From positions 1,451,001-1,515,000 of the forward strand of contig JAALGY010000037.1 of assembly GCA_032358165.1 (NCBI GenBank): a stretch of 64,000 bases of DNA, written 5' to 3'. Shown one piece after another: positions 22,969-33,976 of the stretch. Position 1 is the stretch's first letter; every line of letters starts with the position of its first letter. The notes below the pieces were generated by a model. That model was not told where the DNA came from and did no database searches. It worked only from the letters and a program-made list of their open reading frames with translations. Source of the stretch: Diplosphaera chodatii (Eukaryota > Chlorophyta > Trebouxiophyceae > Prasiolales > Stichococcaceae). The translations under genes were made by a program, and so were the position numbers.

Positions 22969-25066
22969 AGTTGCAAAACCTGCAGCATGGCAGGCAGTGT
23001 GTGGGAGACCACTAGCTTGTGTGCTGCGGTTGGTCATATTGCGGCCTTTCCAGAGAGCTGGTGCCTGCAGCTCGTCGTGGGGCATCAGCACGGGCGACCC
23101 TCCTTGCGCGCCTGTGCAGGTGGGCTTCGCGGTCATGCGGCGGCAGGACGCGGACGGCCGGCCGCGCACACGCGTCACCCTCAGCTTCGCCTACTGCCTG
23201 CCGGGTGCGCCGGCACTGCCCGGCGGCCACCTGCTTTCTGTGCAAGAGTGACTTGCCACAGCTGCGTGCAGCGTGCCCAGTTGCGCTTGGCAGCTTGACA
23301 CACGCCATCCTCAGTGGCAGCTACACCCTGGCAAAGCTGCATGCAGCCTGCCGTGCGGGCCCTTCCTCAGCTGCATGGTCGTACACAACTATAAATGCAA
23401 GAAGTTCGACAGGAGCCAGCAGCGCCGCTGACGAGGCCGCCCCTGCCCTGCAGTGAACCTGAAGGACTTTGTGGGCAAGGTGGGCGTGTATGGCGACGTC
23501 AACGACAAGCTGACCGCCAGCATGGGCCTCTTTGCACGCTTCGTGGAGGACAACGACCTGGCGGAGATCAAGCGGGTGCGGGCCGAGGGGCGGGCGCACG
23601 CCGCCGAGAAGATGGAGGAGCTGTGGGCGACGTACGACGTGAGCAGAGTTCAGGGTTTCCTGCGTTTTCTCCCCTTCTTTCTGGTTGCTGGTGGGCGCCG
23701 TGATGCACGGGAACGGCTGAGCAGGCAGAGGTGATAAACTGTTGCCATGCCTTTAAACATGGCAGCTTGCAGGCGGGCTTCAGAGGTGTCGAGCAGTTGC
23801 GAGACAGATCAGCGCCGCCTGATTTTCACATGTAGGTGCTTGGTTGTCAGGCCGGCGCAGCAATGTAGGGCTCTGCCGCAAGCCGCTGCGACCAGGGGTG
23901 CAACACCCCTGCACACACAGCAGCAGCCGCAACGGCGGTCTGAGCCTGCACCCAATCACCAGCACCCATGTTCTTGCAGAAGTGTGCACTGTACTCTGTG
24001 CTTCCACCCTGCAGCGCAACATGGCGACGGCGGAGGAGGCCGTGGAGAAGGCGCGGCAGGACGGCACCCTGGAGCAGCAGCGGCGCGCGTTCGAGGAGGA
24101 GCTGGAAACGGCGGAAGCGGAGGACCGGGAGCCCTGGGAGGAGCTGACGGGCGCGCAGGAGGCGGCCCGCGCGCGGCGGCGGGAGGTGCCGTTCTTGACG
24201 CTCTCTGCACATGCTACTGTCTATGATCAGGTGTCAGTTTGAGGCTGTGCACCGGGTGGCAGCACAGAGCTAGTATGCAGCACTGGCCAGCTGTCAGCGT
24301 GTCAGGTTGAAATTGCTCAGTGCAGAAATATCTATCAGCTCTGCTTCTGGAGGTTTGCAGCATTAGCGTGGCCCGGCACGTGTGCAGGCAGCATCACAAG
24401 GGAGGGTCTCAGCAAACGTGAGTCGCAACAACCAACCCTGACCGTTGCTTTGTCTGCCGCTGCAGGTGGAGGACCAGATGCGACAGGACAAGGTGGATGC
24501 GGCGGAAGCAGCCGAGGAGGCGCGCACGGCGGCGGCGGAGGCGACGGCCGTCAAGGCCCGCAAGCGGCAGGTGCGCACACATTCGTTGCTGCAGCTGTGT
24601 CCGCCTTCAACACCACTGAAGGGGAGCCACCTTGGCTGTGGCTGGCGAATTGCGAGTGTGGCTGGTGAATTCGTCGCATCAGCTGGCATTGCCTGTGTGC
24701 ACGCCCGTTCCTGCGGCGTTTCCTGGTCAGGCCACCATAGGCACTTGCAGCCTGTTGCACGAGACAGCGCTGCAACAACCCCGCCGCCACAGTGTGTCTG
24801 CTGCTACCTCACAGGCTCCGAAGCCCAAGCCAACGACCAGCACCGGCAACCCGCGCGGCCGGCCGCGCAAGAACCCGCAGTCCCCGGCGCCCAGCGACGC
24901 GGAGGACGGCGACATCAGCAGCGGCCCTGCAGCCAGCGGCGGCGGCGGCGGCGGCAATGGCAGCGGCGGCGGGAGCGACGGTGGGGGCGCCAGCTTGGAC
25001 GGCGACACCACAGATCAAGTGGAGGACGGCGGCGGCAACGTGAATGATGTGGGCGCCGGGCCATGA
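20435..25066 (+). CDS. SRPBCC/START-like protein with coiled region and AT-hook-like C-terminus
   Basis: The core is a polyketide-cyclase/dehydrase (SRPBCC) lipid-binding fold. Successive exons read VSVMVEAPLEKCYEVWAD and INYCQWFPLIQEV, then SERFCQLRIMYRW, LEIRTVLERTASVLQRDEAV, GFAVMRRQD..TRVTLSFAYCLP, and finally LKDFVGKVGVYGDVNDKL with a C-terminal helix (SMGLFARFVEDNDLAEIKR). This resembles chloroplast or cyanobacterial cyclase/dehydrase-like proteins. The N-terminus (ATG 20435) is Ser/Arg/Ala-rich. Exon 1 ends in phase 2 and joins an exon near 20,750 carrying SSSSSSRAAGKAPRLCRAAA, which is transit-peptide-like. Gly-rich and acidic segments follow. After the fold come charged helices (EEAVEKARQDGTLEQQRR, DAAEAAEEARTAAAEA), then NPRGRPRKNP, an AT-hook-like motif, and an acidic Gly-rich tail to the stop at 25064-25066. 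The ligand and function are unknown. The plastid-type N-terminus and AT-hook-like tail together are odd and could suggest nucleoid association. Confidence 0.75.
22921..22970. repeat. (GGC)n tract in intron
   Basis: A nearly pure GGC trinucleotide run of about 48 bases lies in an intron of the SRPBCC gene, just after the donor that follows the exon encoding EEAHEGLPM. It is read as intronic because the flanking exons join in phase without it. Confidence 0.8.
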
Positions 25067-26175
25067 GCAGCGAATGGCCTTGCATAGCTTGGCTGGGTTG
25101 CGACCTCTGAGGCTGGTCGGGAGTGTGCGGTTTTGCTTGCAGACGCTCGCAGCACTGCTAGCAACGTGCAAGATATGGTCCGGTCATGCAGCAAAGCGGG
25201 ATCAGCCCGGCTGGCTTGTTGGGCACCTTGCCACTAGATGCCGCAAGATGCATTGTGTCTAACAAATCTGCATGGCGACTCAGATCATCGGTCAACTAGT
25301 CGTCCATGTACAGCACATTCATTTGCACGCAGCTGACGCCAACGTCCTAAGGCATTTCCGTGTATATTGTTTACATCCTCAACAGTACATGCCAGTTGCC
25401 AGCATGCAGTTGGCCGGACATCACAACTTCATGCTCAAGTTTGGCGGGTCCTCCTCAGACACCGTGGCCCCAGCAGCCACACCCGTTCAAGTGCGTTTCA
25501 TTATGTATTGCCCACCGCACAAACGATTGGACACAAGTCGCAAGTATGTAGCTCACCCCACCGCAGCCTCGCAGGTGGTACCCAATTTGCTGTATCCCGA
25601 CACGCATGACCCGCACTCCATGGTGGCTGCAAAGGACATCAGATCCAGTTGCCATACCGTGCGAGCGAGGCCACCAAGTATGACAATTGCTTCTGCTGTG
25701 CGACTCGAACACACATGTTGGACATGCGGCCCAGCATCACTCTACTGTGTGCAGTAAGTGCTGACACGTATGCATTGAATCTGACTTGTTGACGCACTTG
25801 GCTTGCAGGTGCGGCACCCTATTGGGCACTGTGCACACAGCGGCGGCAGTGCTATCGTCCCAATTTTGCCGGTGCAAGTGGCTCCCGTTATTGGCCTGTG
25901 GTCAACATGTATGCCACGTTTCAGGGCTCATGAGTTACTTCTTGCTCACAACAATCCGGGGCATGATCGACTCCACCTGTGTTGCTAGCATTCAGCCAGT
26001 GACAACTTGCGCATGCATGAAAGGCTGGGCCTCGTTATTTGAGGGTTGTGTGAATGCACCGGGCGTACGCTGGCAGGCCTGGTTGCCAGGGTGTCACATC
26101 AAGCAGGGCGCCTGCACATAGCTGGTCGAGAAAAGGCAAGTGACGACCATACATGGGAGCGAGGTGACCAAGTGC
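25067..26175. other. Convergent 3' region, no supported gene
   Basis: This 1.1 kb region lies between the stop of the SRPBCC gene and the stop of the PPSPPP gene. It is less GC-rich than the exons. An open plus-strand frame runs from about 25272 to 25757, but it has no recognisable motif and no matching splice-phase partner. The stretch most likely holds two 3' UTRs. Confidence 0.45.
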
Positions 26176-29100
26176 TCACGAGGCAGACCGGGCTTCCACT
26201 CCGTAAGCCAAGGGGTCTGGCGAGCAGGAGGAAGTGTTCTTCGTCTCGGCTGTCCCGATTTCAGCGCACCAGGCGAAGCCCTGGCACCAGTCGGGGTCCT
26301 GCATCGGCCGACGGCATGATATTGTTAGCATGCATGCATGGCGAGCGTGCACTGCGCTACAAAGCCTGAGTCCGTCTCGCCCGCAGCATTTTCGAACGCA
26401 CGCACGCATGTGGTGCCAGCCTCATGTGTGCGTGGTGTGTGGCATGGCATGACAGCCTCACAAGTTGCCACAGAGCTTGAGCGTACCCGGGTGCCATCCC
26501 ACGCGGCATAATTGAAGAAGGGCTGCTTCACCGCGGTGTCCCCTGCAACGTGGTAACATGTGCGATGTTGCGTTTGAGGGATTTTGAGGCAGGCAGAGCT
26601 CGTGTGCTTGCAGTGAGCAGGCTGCCATGCATATGAGCGTGGCCGCCAGAGCCATTATTAGAGCTATCACCAACAAATCAGCTTAAACACAGATCAGGGG
26701 CTGTGCTGTGTGCAGTCGATACTCAGCGTGCACGCATCTGGTTTACAATCCGTCATGTCGCTAGGGTGCATGGGTTGCGACGTACCATCGCCTTACAACT
26801 CGGCACAACGGCTCACCGATACAGTCGATGATCATGTCCGCGATATCGGCCCGGGGCGCAACCAATAACGGAGCAGAGTTGTCCGGTGTGAACTCCGGGA
26901 TGGCTAGGGCCCATGTCTGTAGACGGGTGGCGCCGGCGGCAGCGCACGTCTCATATGCCCCACGGGCGCCTCCAGTGTATGGCACCTGCACCTCGCACGA
27001 TTGTCCATATGTGATGCCGAGCTTGCACGTGTGCTGTTACGCTCTTATGCGTTTGGACAATTGCCCAATCGCTGACACGGCATCCAACAGCAGCCTGTCG
27101 CACGAAAATGCATGCTTGTGTGTCACAGCAAGCTGCACAGCGGTACTTGGTCACCAGCATATCAATCATCGCACCTCGCAATCCACCAAGAAAACGTTGG
27201 TTGGGTCGCCATCTCCTCCGCCGCAGATGGCGGCACTCGATTTGGTCAGGCACACTGCGGTGCAAGGAAAGCGCATGCCAATTGCATCGCAGCTGCGACG
27301 TAGTTGAGCGCAACGATCCGTGGCATCTGTACATATGTGTATATATAGTGTGTACAAGCAGCCAGTCAGTGGCGTGTCTGCAACGCCACCGCAGCACAGC
27401 ATTGCCATCTGCACCACTTGTTGGTCATTCACTTTTTGTAGAGTCTTCATTTGCCGACCATGGCTGAAGCTTCTGCTTCTGGCACGTCATTTGCTATGCT
27501 GCAATGACTGACCTGGGGGCAGAGGTGGCGAGGGCGGCGGCGGCGGCGCGGGTGGTGGCGAGAGAGGAGGTGCAGGGGGCGGCGACGGCGGGGGTGCGGG
27601 AGGCGGGGATGGGGGAGGTGATGGAGGCGGCATTGGGGGCGGAGACGGTGGTGGTGACGGCGGCGGGGAGGGGGCCGGCGATGGGGGCGGCGATGGGGGA
27701 GGCATTGGAGGCGGTGAGGGAGGCGGCTTCGGCGGCGGGGAGGGAGGCGGCGGTCTTGGAGGCGGAGGAGATCGCAAAGCTGCAAGGGGTGAACACTCAA
27801 TAAAAGCACTTAACAACAAAGAGTGGCAAGCACGCGGTGTACATGTCAACTTCACGAAAAGAGCTTGCTGACTCCACGATAACCACAGCTTGGGCTCGGG
27901 AAGCAAACAGGGTGTTGATGTACATGGCTGGTGATCACATCGCAGGTGCGCCGTTCGCGTGCCTGACAACAGGTAGAGAGGTGACATACAGTAGCATGCC
28001 GCTGATGCAGCAGGCAGCATAGCTCACCGCAGGACGTTCTAGCCGCGTTGACGCTGCCGCCGGGCGGGCAGACGCTGCAAGTCGTGGCACCAGCATGGCT
28101 GCTGTACCGCTGGCCGCCGCCGGGTGCGGTGCCATGGCAGGTGCTGCACAGTAAGTCCCCCACACCGGCCTTCGCCGTGCCTGCGGTGCCAGACGCATAT
28201 CGGTGGCTGGCTGTTGCCTTCGATTCTGCCCATGCTGCATGTGTGCGCCCGTGGCACAGCAGCGCCTGATCCTACGCATAGATAGAAGCACAGCAGGACC
28301 TGCCTGCGGGGCAGGGCCGCCGCGTATCTCCTGGCCCAGGCTGCGTGCCCGGCGGGTAGGAGATGCAGGCGGTGTGCTGAGCATTGGCACGCGTGCCAGC
28401 TGGGCAGGTCAGGCACTTGCGCTGCCGCGGGCTGGGCTGGTAGGTGTGGCCTCTGCAGGAACCACACTTGCCGCCTCCCGCTGCAGCCTTGGCGCTGCCG
28501 GCAGGGCAGGGCTGCGCTCTGCGCGAGCTGCTGAGCTGGTAGCCAGGTGCCGCTGTAACCTGGCACCGCTGGATGGCGTATGCCTTGGCGTCGCGCACCG
28601 CTGTGCAGCAGGAGGCCCTGGCGCCGACCTTCGTGACGGTCGAGTAGGTACAGCGCAGGCACTGCGGGCCGTGGACCTGCGAAAATATCAGGCATCACCT
28701 GTCTGCACCAACATCGATCCTGCAATCTGTTGTCGCTGTTGATGACATTGACCTGTACCCCAAATCGCGGAAGATTAGCAGCTATGATACCATTAAGGTG
28801 AGCAAATCTAAGCCTGGTGTGCGTGGTGCTTGCGTACACACTGGGTCTGGCCAACAGAGCAGCTTTTCTGGCGACTACTGAGGCACAACACGTGCGTGGT
28901 TGGTCAGCTGGTAAGGAGGCGTCCTTCCACCACCAGCCAGGCTGATGCACCAGTTCAGCAGTGCAGGGAAGCGATGTGTGCCTGCTGCGATCGATCAAGT
29001 GCTGCGGCTCCGGGTGCATAAATTTCACGTTGTGCGCTCACCCTGATGCAGTTCGCCATGTAGCGGTCCAGCTCGGAGCACCGGCCGCGGCCCGCCGTGG

Positions 29101-29458
29101 CCTGCCTCTTGCACCGTTCCAGCACGGCTGCGACCTGCGGCGGGACCACGGCTGCGTGTACAGCATGTCGGGCGTCGTACTGCGCCCGGCATGGCAGGGT
29201 CCCGGTAGGTCCACTGTGACTAATAACACCGACCGCACACGCAGCGCCAAACCGCAGGCGCCTCACCTCGGCGTTGCCGTGCTCGCCCGCAGCAGCCAGG
29301 ACCCGACTGTGCAGCGCGTCTGCGCCCTGCGGCGGCCCAAACGTGGTGCGAGACCCCGGTGTGGCGGCAGCATGCGCAAACGAAAACTGGGCGCCGCTCA
29401 AGAGGGCAACCACCAGCGCCAGGTACGCAGATGCAGCCGTCGGCATGGCGGCTGTCAT
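26176..29458 (-). CDS. Secreted Cys-rich protein with PPSPPP linker and novel C-terminal domain
   Basis: Nine exons join with all phases matching: 29458-29267, 29134-29042, 28676-28300, 28143-28028, 27779-27513, 27254-27175, 26985-26817, 26542-26487 and 26298-26176. They encode 490 residues. The order is a signal peptide (AYLALVVALLSGAQFSFA); a segment with VLERCKRQ and CSELDRYMANC; a Cys-rich part with GCC2/GCC3-like units (CPAGSAKAAAGGGKCGSC, CLTCPAGTRAN, CSVCPPGGSVNAARTSC); about 85 residues of (S/A/M)PPP repeats typical of hydroxyproline-rich algal wall proteins; and a ~140-residue C-terminal domain with Cys, Trp and Gly patterns (ICGGGDGDPTN, GARGAYETCAAAGATRLQ, FFNYAAWDG, DWCQGFAWC). 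I do not recognise the C-terminal domain. An extracellular-matrix or cell-wall location is inferred from the signal peptide and linker. The ATG at 29458 is the first in frame; a second lies at 29446. Confidence 0.82.
27513..27779 (-). repeat. PPSPPP-coding low-complexity exon
   Basis: One exon encodes almost only Pro with Ser/Ala/Met (PPPSPPPMPPPSPPPSP and similar). On the plus strand it appears as an imperfect GGC/GGN-GGG array. It begins in phase 1 after a Cys codon and ends in phase 1 at CCCCCAG|GTCAGT. Such extended polyproline-type linkers are characteristic of chlorophycean wall glycoproteins. Confidence 0.85.
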
Positions 29459-29910
29459 TCTGACGTCCGTGGTGGCAGGCCAAGCTCGTCTCAGGAAACA
29501 CAAAGCACGGCGGTGCTGCAGATTCAGGCAATTACTTTTCTATCGTTCGCTGTTGCCTGGCCAGCTTCTCAACCCGGACTCGCATGCACCCGGCTGCAGT
29601 CGGGCGAAGTCATCTCCTGTGCACACAGCCGCACAAGAACGCTTTGCAAAACTTTGCAGGTGTTCGCTAGAGCGTCGATTCTTCCCCGTTTCGCAATTGT
29701 GACAGCTGGCATGGGTGCGACCTAACCGCCACCAGGGGATCAGGGTGTAGTAGGGTGTAAGACGTGCGAAGACTACCGAGCACTGTTCTGACTGCGCTTT
29801 CCACAGAAGCTTGTTTCGCATTTGATGAACCCTTGCAACGTCTCAGGATTGCACAAACCGGGTCGTGCATGTGCAAGTGCCATGCCGTCCGTGGAGGCTT
29901 CTGCCATATG
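29459..29910. other. Intergenic region between two minus-strand genes
   Basis: These 450 bases hold the 3' flank of the Utp12-domain gene and the 5' flank of the secreted PPSPPP gene. No exon or RNA gene is seen. Confidence 0.5.
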
Positions 29911-31959
29911 TCACTGTTCTTCGTTGCTGGTGCCCGCCTCGCTGCCGCTTCCACCTTCCTCGCCATCGCTGCTGTCGGTGACCCAGGCCGCGTCGCCGTC
30001 GCCAGCGTCGTCGTCCTCGTCGGACGCAGACTCCGCTGCCGGCGCCGCTACAGGGTCGGCCATCGCGTCCGCCGCCGCCGGCTCCACCTGCGGCAAGCGC
30101 GACACGCCGTCATGCCCAAGACTCCATGCAAGGCAGGCGTGTTGCCTCAGGCCGCGGCTTTGTCAGGATACCGACAGGTGGCCGGATGCAAAGCCGTGCT
30201 CGCATCGCAACGCCAGCTGCCGCCTGCACCGCCGCGGCTGTCACGAGCCGCTGGGCATGCGCACGCCCTGCACCCCCCACTGCTGGCAGCCCCTCTGGCA
30301 TCACAAGGAACGGTCCGCCGCACCCAGGCTGCACGGAGCCTGTGCCCGTGCAATGGGAGGGCTCTGGCTGCTGCATCTGCGGCTGCGCATGCTGAAGCTG
30401 CCCCAGCACCCCAGCGCCAGCCGGGCATGCTCCTGTACATGCTCTTTGAGACGCTCAACACCACACACTCATACCTGGGGCGCGTCGTCAGCGGCAAACT
30501 GCAGCGGCGCCGGCGCCGGCGCCGCGGCCCCCCGCTGCTGCGCCAGCGCCAGCTGCAGCCGCCCCGACAGCGCCAGCAGCGGCCCGTGCGCCGCCGCCGC
30601 CGCCGCCACGCCCCCCTGCAGCGCCCCCAGCGTCGGCGCCGCGTCTGCGGGGGTGCCAGCAGAGGCTCAGGCTGTTGCTGTGCTAGCCAGTGCAATTATT
30701 ATACATGCAAGTTGACGGCAGTGGGAGACTGCCGACGAAACTGGTAGCTGCAGCTGGAGAGTCCGGTGCTGCGCGCCGCTGCCGCGGTGCTGTGCGGCAC
30801 CTCTGGACTGCTGGAGGTGGGCGGCGTGCGCGTGCAGGATGGCCTGGATCCAGGCCGCCAGCTGGCGCCCCCGCCCGGGCCGCCGCCTGCGAAGTTCACA
30901 TGCCCTCTCGTCAGGGTCAGCATCATACGGGATGAAGGAAGCACCAAGCGCTCGCGTGCCAGCGCTGTCGGGCAGGCAGCCTGACTAAAACCTGCAGCCG
31001 GGGGCGACCCTGTGCTGTGGATGAGGCCGCTACCATTGGCCTGATTCAGGCTGCAGAGCACAGCATTTTGGAGGGAGAAGCCCAACAAAGCAACCCTTCC
31101 TGAGCACCTGAAGCGCGCGTACGCCGCCGCCAGCACGGCCTCCGCCACGGGGGCGGGCACCGCGGCGGCCGCGCCGCGGATCGCGGCGTGCCCCACCGGC
31201 GCTGAAAGGCACGCGTCCAGCGCCGCATCGTCAGCCGCCTCCACCGCCTGCACCGCCGACACCGACAGTGAGCATCGTTGAAGTAGATTTCCGGCTAGGT
31301 CAGCGAGTCGCGGGCGCAGGAGTTGAAAGTCAGCGGTGGGGTTGTGTGCTGCGGCCTGGCTTGCAGCTGGTGCTGCAACAGATCTGATTACAGGGTGAGC
31401 GCAGCTGGCTGGCTGTTGATATGCCTTTGTTCACATGCGCTATGTGATGACTCTCCACTTGTACTGAACACTCGTGAATGCAGGCTGCGCACCTGTGTCA
31501 GTCGCTCCGCCACGTTGTCCGCCGTCACCGCTGTGCCGGCAGCGACGTCCGCCTGCAGCCACGCTGGCAGGGGTGACTGAACGAACGAAGCACACGCCAT
31601 GCACCTGATGTTTCACCACCAAATGACGCAGAACCCACCGCTGCTGCTGTGCAGAGACCCGTGACAGGGTCCGCCACCCTTCGGCATAACGCTACCCGCA
31701 GATCACCACATGTGACTATGCATGCACCTTGCGCCGCCGCAGCGCGTCGGCGTCCAGCGGCAGGCCGCCCTGCAGCCCCCGCACGCGCTCCACCAGCGTG
31801 GCCATGGCCGCCTGCTGCTGCGGGCGCCGCTGACCTCTGAGCTCGTCAGTTGCCGGCGGCCGCAGCCGGCCGCCGCTGCAGGTGGCTTACCGCCTTCGCT
31901 GTCTGTGGCTCTGCAGGAGTCTCTGGCGCGGCTGCTCCGATGTCTAGCCTGGTGAAGGG
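29911..31959 (-). CDS. Utp12-domain protein, UTP5/WDR43-like C-terminal half
   Basis: The sequence matches the C-terminal Utp12 domain of UTP5/WDR43, a tUTP subunit of the nucleolar SSU processome (18S rRNA transcription and processing). Segments in order are LDIGAAAPETPAEPQ (about 31,945-31,890), ATLVERVRGLQGGLP, then LPAWLQAD with VTADNVAERLTQ (about 31,570-31,495), AVEAADDAALDACLSAPVG (about 31,245), LAAWIQAILHAHAAHLQQS (about 30,870-30,815), LGALQGGVAAAAAAHGPLLA with LSGRLQLALAQQ (about 30,650-30,530), and an acidic tail (SASDEDDDAGDGDAAW) ending at 29911. The join LTQ/AVEAADD reproduces the WDR43 order. What is missing is the N-terminal WD40 propeller: the ~1 kb between this gene and the divergent SPT4 start holds no recognisable WD repeats. 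The 5' end is therefore unresolved. Either the gene is truncated or a propeller-less protein is made. Confidence 0.7.
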
Positions 31960-33011
31960 CCTGCAGCGATGCTGTGTGGCAGAGACCGTCGCAGGCTGTG
32001 CCGCGGCGGGGCTTGCGGGTGGGCCGCCGGCAATTGCAGCGCCGTCAGCCGCAGGCCAGCAGACGCTTCAAGCTACAGCGGCACAACGGCAGCAGTGCGG
32101 CTGACTGCAGTAGAGAGGTGTAGAGTTCAAGCACCGCGGGTGCCACAGGAATGGCGCAGTCTACGGTTTGCCGGATGTTGCTCACTGCCGCCTCGGATTG
32201 CAGGTCAGCCAGTGGCTGCAGAAGTTTGTGCACAACGCCGCAACCCGTCTACGAAGCTGAATCGCATTCCAGTGTTGTGATGGATGCAAAGGAACCTTGA
32301 CGCGCGTCCTCCAGTCTGCGGGTTGCGATCTTGCAAAGCAGTGCATTGGAAGCAGTTCTTCATGCTCGAGCATCTCGAAGGACTGCTCACTTGTCATTTG
32401 CACAACGGCAACATCTACAGTTCATCCTGCTCAGCAAACACGCGTCTGACACGCTGCGCTCCCGCTGCAGCTGCCCTCAAGCCAGCGTTCAGGTTCACTT
32501 GAGCGCGGCCGCACCTGCAGTCAGACGCTGCCAAACAGAGGTGCAGCCATACTTCTGTGTCGTGTTGCAGACCGCCATAGTCCACGGCCTGTAGTGTGCA
32601 GCCGCTGACGCCCCTATTGCAGGCTGCGCGCAGCGAAGGATATTGATAAGCGTGTGCACCACTCACGCGGTGTACGCAGGTGGCATTCTGCCTGCGGAGC
32701 CGCGCCCAGCGTCCGCCAGGGGCGCACGCCAGGTGTCCGCAGCCGCGACTGCGCGGCCCCGGGCCTGACGGCGGTTGTGGCAGCACCAGCAGCTGCAGCG
32801 GCATCGTCGGGAGCTCGGCGTCAGGCGGGCCTGGGCTGGGCGGCAGCCGGCAGCATCTGCCGTCCCGCAGCGGCGGGCAGCACCGCGCGGCGGCCTGCGG
32901 CTTGAGGCACCCGGCGCCAGCCGCTGCTGCCAACAGCGCCGCCGCAGACAGTCTGGGGCTGACATTGCGGCAGACAGCTGCGCCTGCTAAACCCTGCGCA
33001 ACGCGCCCCAG
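31960..33011. other. Region upstream of the Utp12 gene and SPT4; no firm gene
   Basis: Some minus-strand stretches look partly coding: PLADLQSEAA before a GTGAGC donor near 32,190, and an open frame at 32,640-32,950 containing LACAPGGRWARL. I could not chain them in phase to the Utp12 exons or see a start codon with a convincing N-terminus. They may be 5' exons of that gene or remnants of its WD40 part. Confidence 0.35.
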
Positions 33012-33976
33012 ATGGCGGGGCCGCTGCAGGCGGAGGTGCCGCGGGAGTTCGGCAAGAGCCTGCGCGCCTGCGTGTGCTGCAAGCTGGTCAAGACCTTCGA
33101 CCAGGTGGGCCTGCTGCAGGTAGCAAGAAGCGGTTCTGCGCCTCTGTGACTGCTCCGTGCAACATGCAAGACGGTCAGCAGGCAGCAGAAGCTGCACCAT
33201 GCCAAGCTGCATGCGCTCAAACGCGGCACAGCAGTGGCTTGCAGCAAACGCCGCGCTTGTGCTTGCGACATGCGTGGCAGCATCCGCTGGCGGCCAACCG
33301 CTCCTGTGCAGCAGTGCATGATGCTGCCGTCACAACAGCATGTGTCGAACCGTACAGCTCCTGGCCAGCGGGTGCGAGCACTGCGGGTTCCTGAGCATGC
33401 ACGGGAAATGGGGGCAGGTCACTCGGTGCGACATGTTTTCACCCCGGAGCTGGTGCCAAACTGGTTCGTCGTTTGCGCGCAGTTTCTGACCAGCGGGTGC
33501 GAGAACTGCGGGTTCTTCGGCATGGACGGCGATCGGGAGCGCGTCGCGGACTGCACCACGCCCAACTTCCAGTCGCTGCTGTCGGTGGTGGACCCCGCCA
33601 GCAGCTGGGCCGCCAAGTGGCAGCACCTGAGTGCGCATTTGACAATATCCTGATCTTGTTTTCTGGAGGGCGCGGGCGCACTGTTGTCTGGGCTACTGCC
33701 CAGCTTTTAGCTTCTGTTGCTGCTGCCGCTGCTGCTGCTGCTGAACACGCGCAGGGGCTGGTCTGCCTTCCTGTGCTGTGGCGGTGCCCACGCTTCCGGC
33801 GCCTTGCTGGCAGGGCCTGACCCAAAGAGCACCGCGGGGTTCAGGCCTCAAAGGGTGCTGCACCGCCGGCCGCAGGCAAGAAGGCGGCGGGCGCGTACGC
33901 GCTGGCGATACAGGGCGACCCGCCGCAGTACGTGGAGGACCTGATGGAGGACCACGGGGTGCACCGGCCGAGCTGA
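33012..33976 (+). CDS. SPT4: Transcription elongation factor SPT4
   Basis: This is the small zinc-ribbon partner of SPT5 in the DSIF complex, which acts on RNA polymerase II (and I) in the nucleus. Three exons join in phase: 33012-33104, 33483-33630 and 33828-33976, giving 129 residues (human SPT4 has 117). The zinc ribbon is intact: LRACVCCKLVKTFDQ in exon 1 and SGCENCGFFGM in exon 2. VADCTTPNFQSLLSVV and SWAAKWQHL follow. Exon 3 has AGAYALAIQGDPPQYVEDL, matching the family's PGVYA(V/L) segment. The exon 2-3 junction is the least certain; the acceptor at 33827 was chosen by phase and inserts about a dozen extra residues. A decayed copy of the exon-2 start lies in intron 1 (33358-33440), and a decayed copy of the coding 3' end lies downstream (34081-34150). 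The gene diverges from the Utp12-domain gene. Confidence 0.9.

Noticed and set aside
22921..22970. Poly-Gly coding tract
   Set aside because: The flanking exons join in phase without it, and it follows a GTGCGC donor, so it is intronic.
25690..25715. tRNA T-arm-like string (GTGTGTTCGAGTCGCAC on the minus strand)
   Set aside because: No matching acceptor, D-arm or anticodon arm can be drawn upstream at tRNA spacing.
25272..25757. Open plus-strand frame of 161 codons
   Set aside because: It has no motif, no splice partners and a 3'-UTR position between two convergent genes. It does not resemble a transposon protein I know.
26176..27400. Possible decayed transposon with a zinc-binding CxC motif on the minus strand
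   Set aside because: On splicing, the segments turned out to be phase-matched exons of the PPSPPP secreted gene. The apparent CxxC stretch at about 27,140 falls in an intron.
28039..29028. A 329-codon minus-strand frame in the secreted-protein locus
   Set aside because: Phase-matched exons with signal peptide, Cys modules and PPSPPP use other frames. This one reads through introns.
29764..30747. A 327-codon plus-strand open frame
   Set aside because: It lies antisense to the Utp12-domain exons and acidic tail. Its Arg/Cys/His-rich composition is what GC-rich antisense gives. It has no motif.
32415..33212. A 265-codon minus-strand frame overlapping SPT4 exon 1
   Set aside because: SPT4 is certain on the plus strand here, and the minus frame shows no recognisable domain. 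Part of it could still be a 5' exon of the Utp12 gene, which is noted there.
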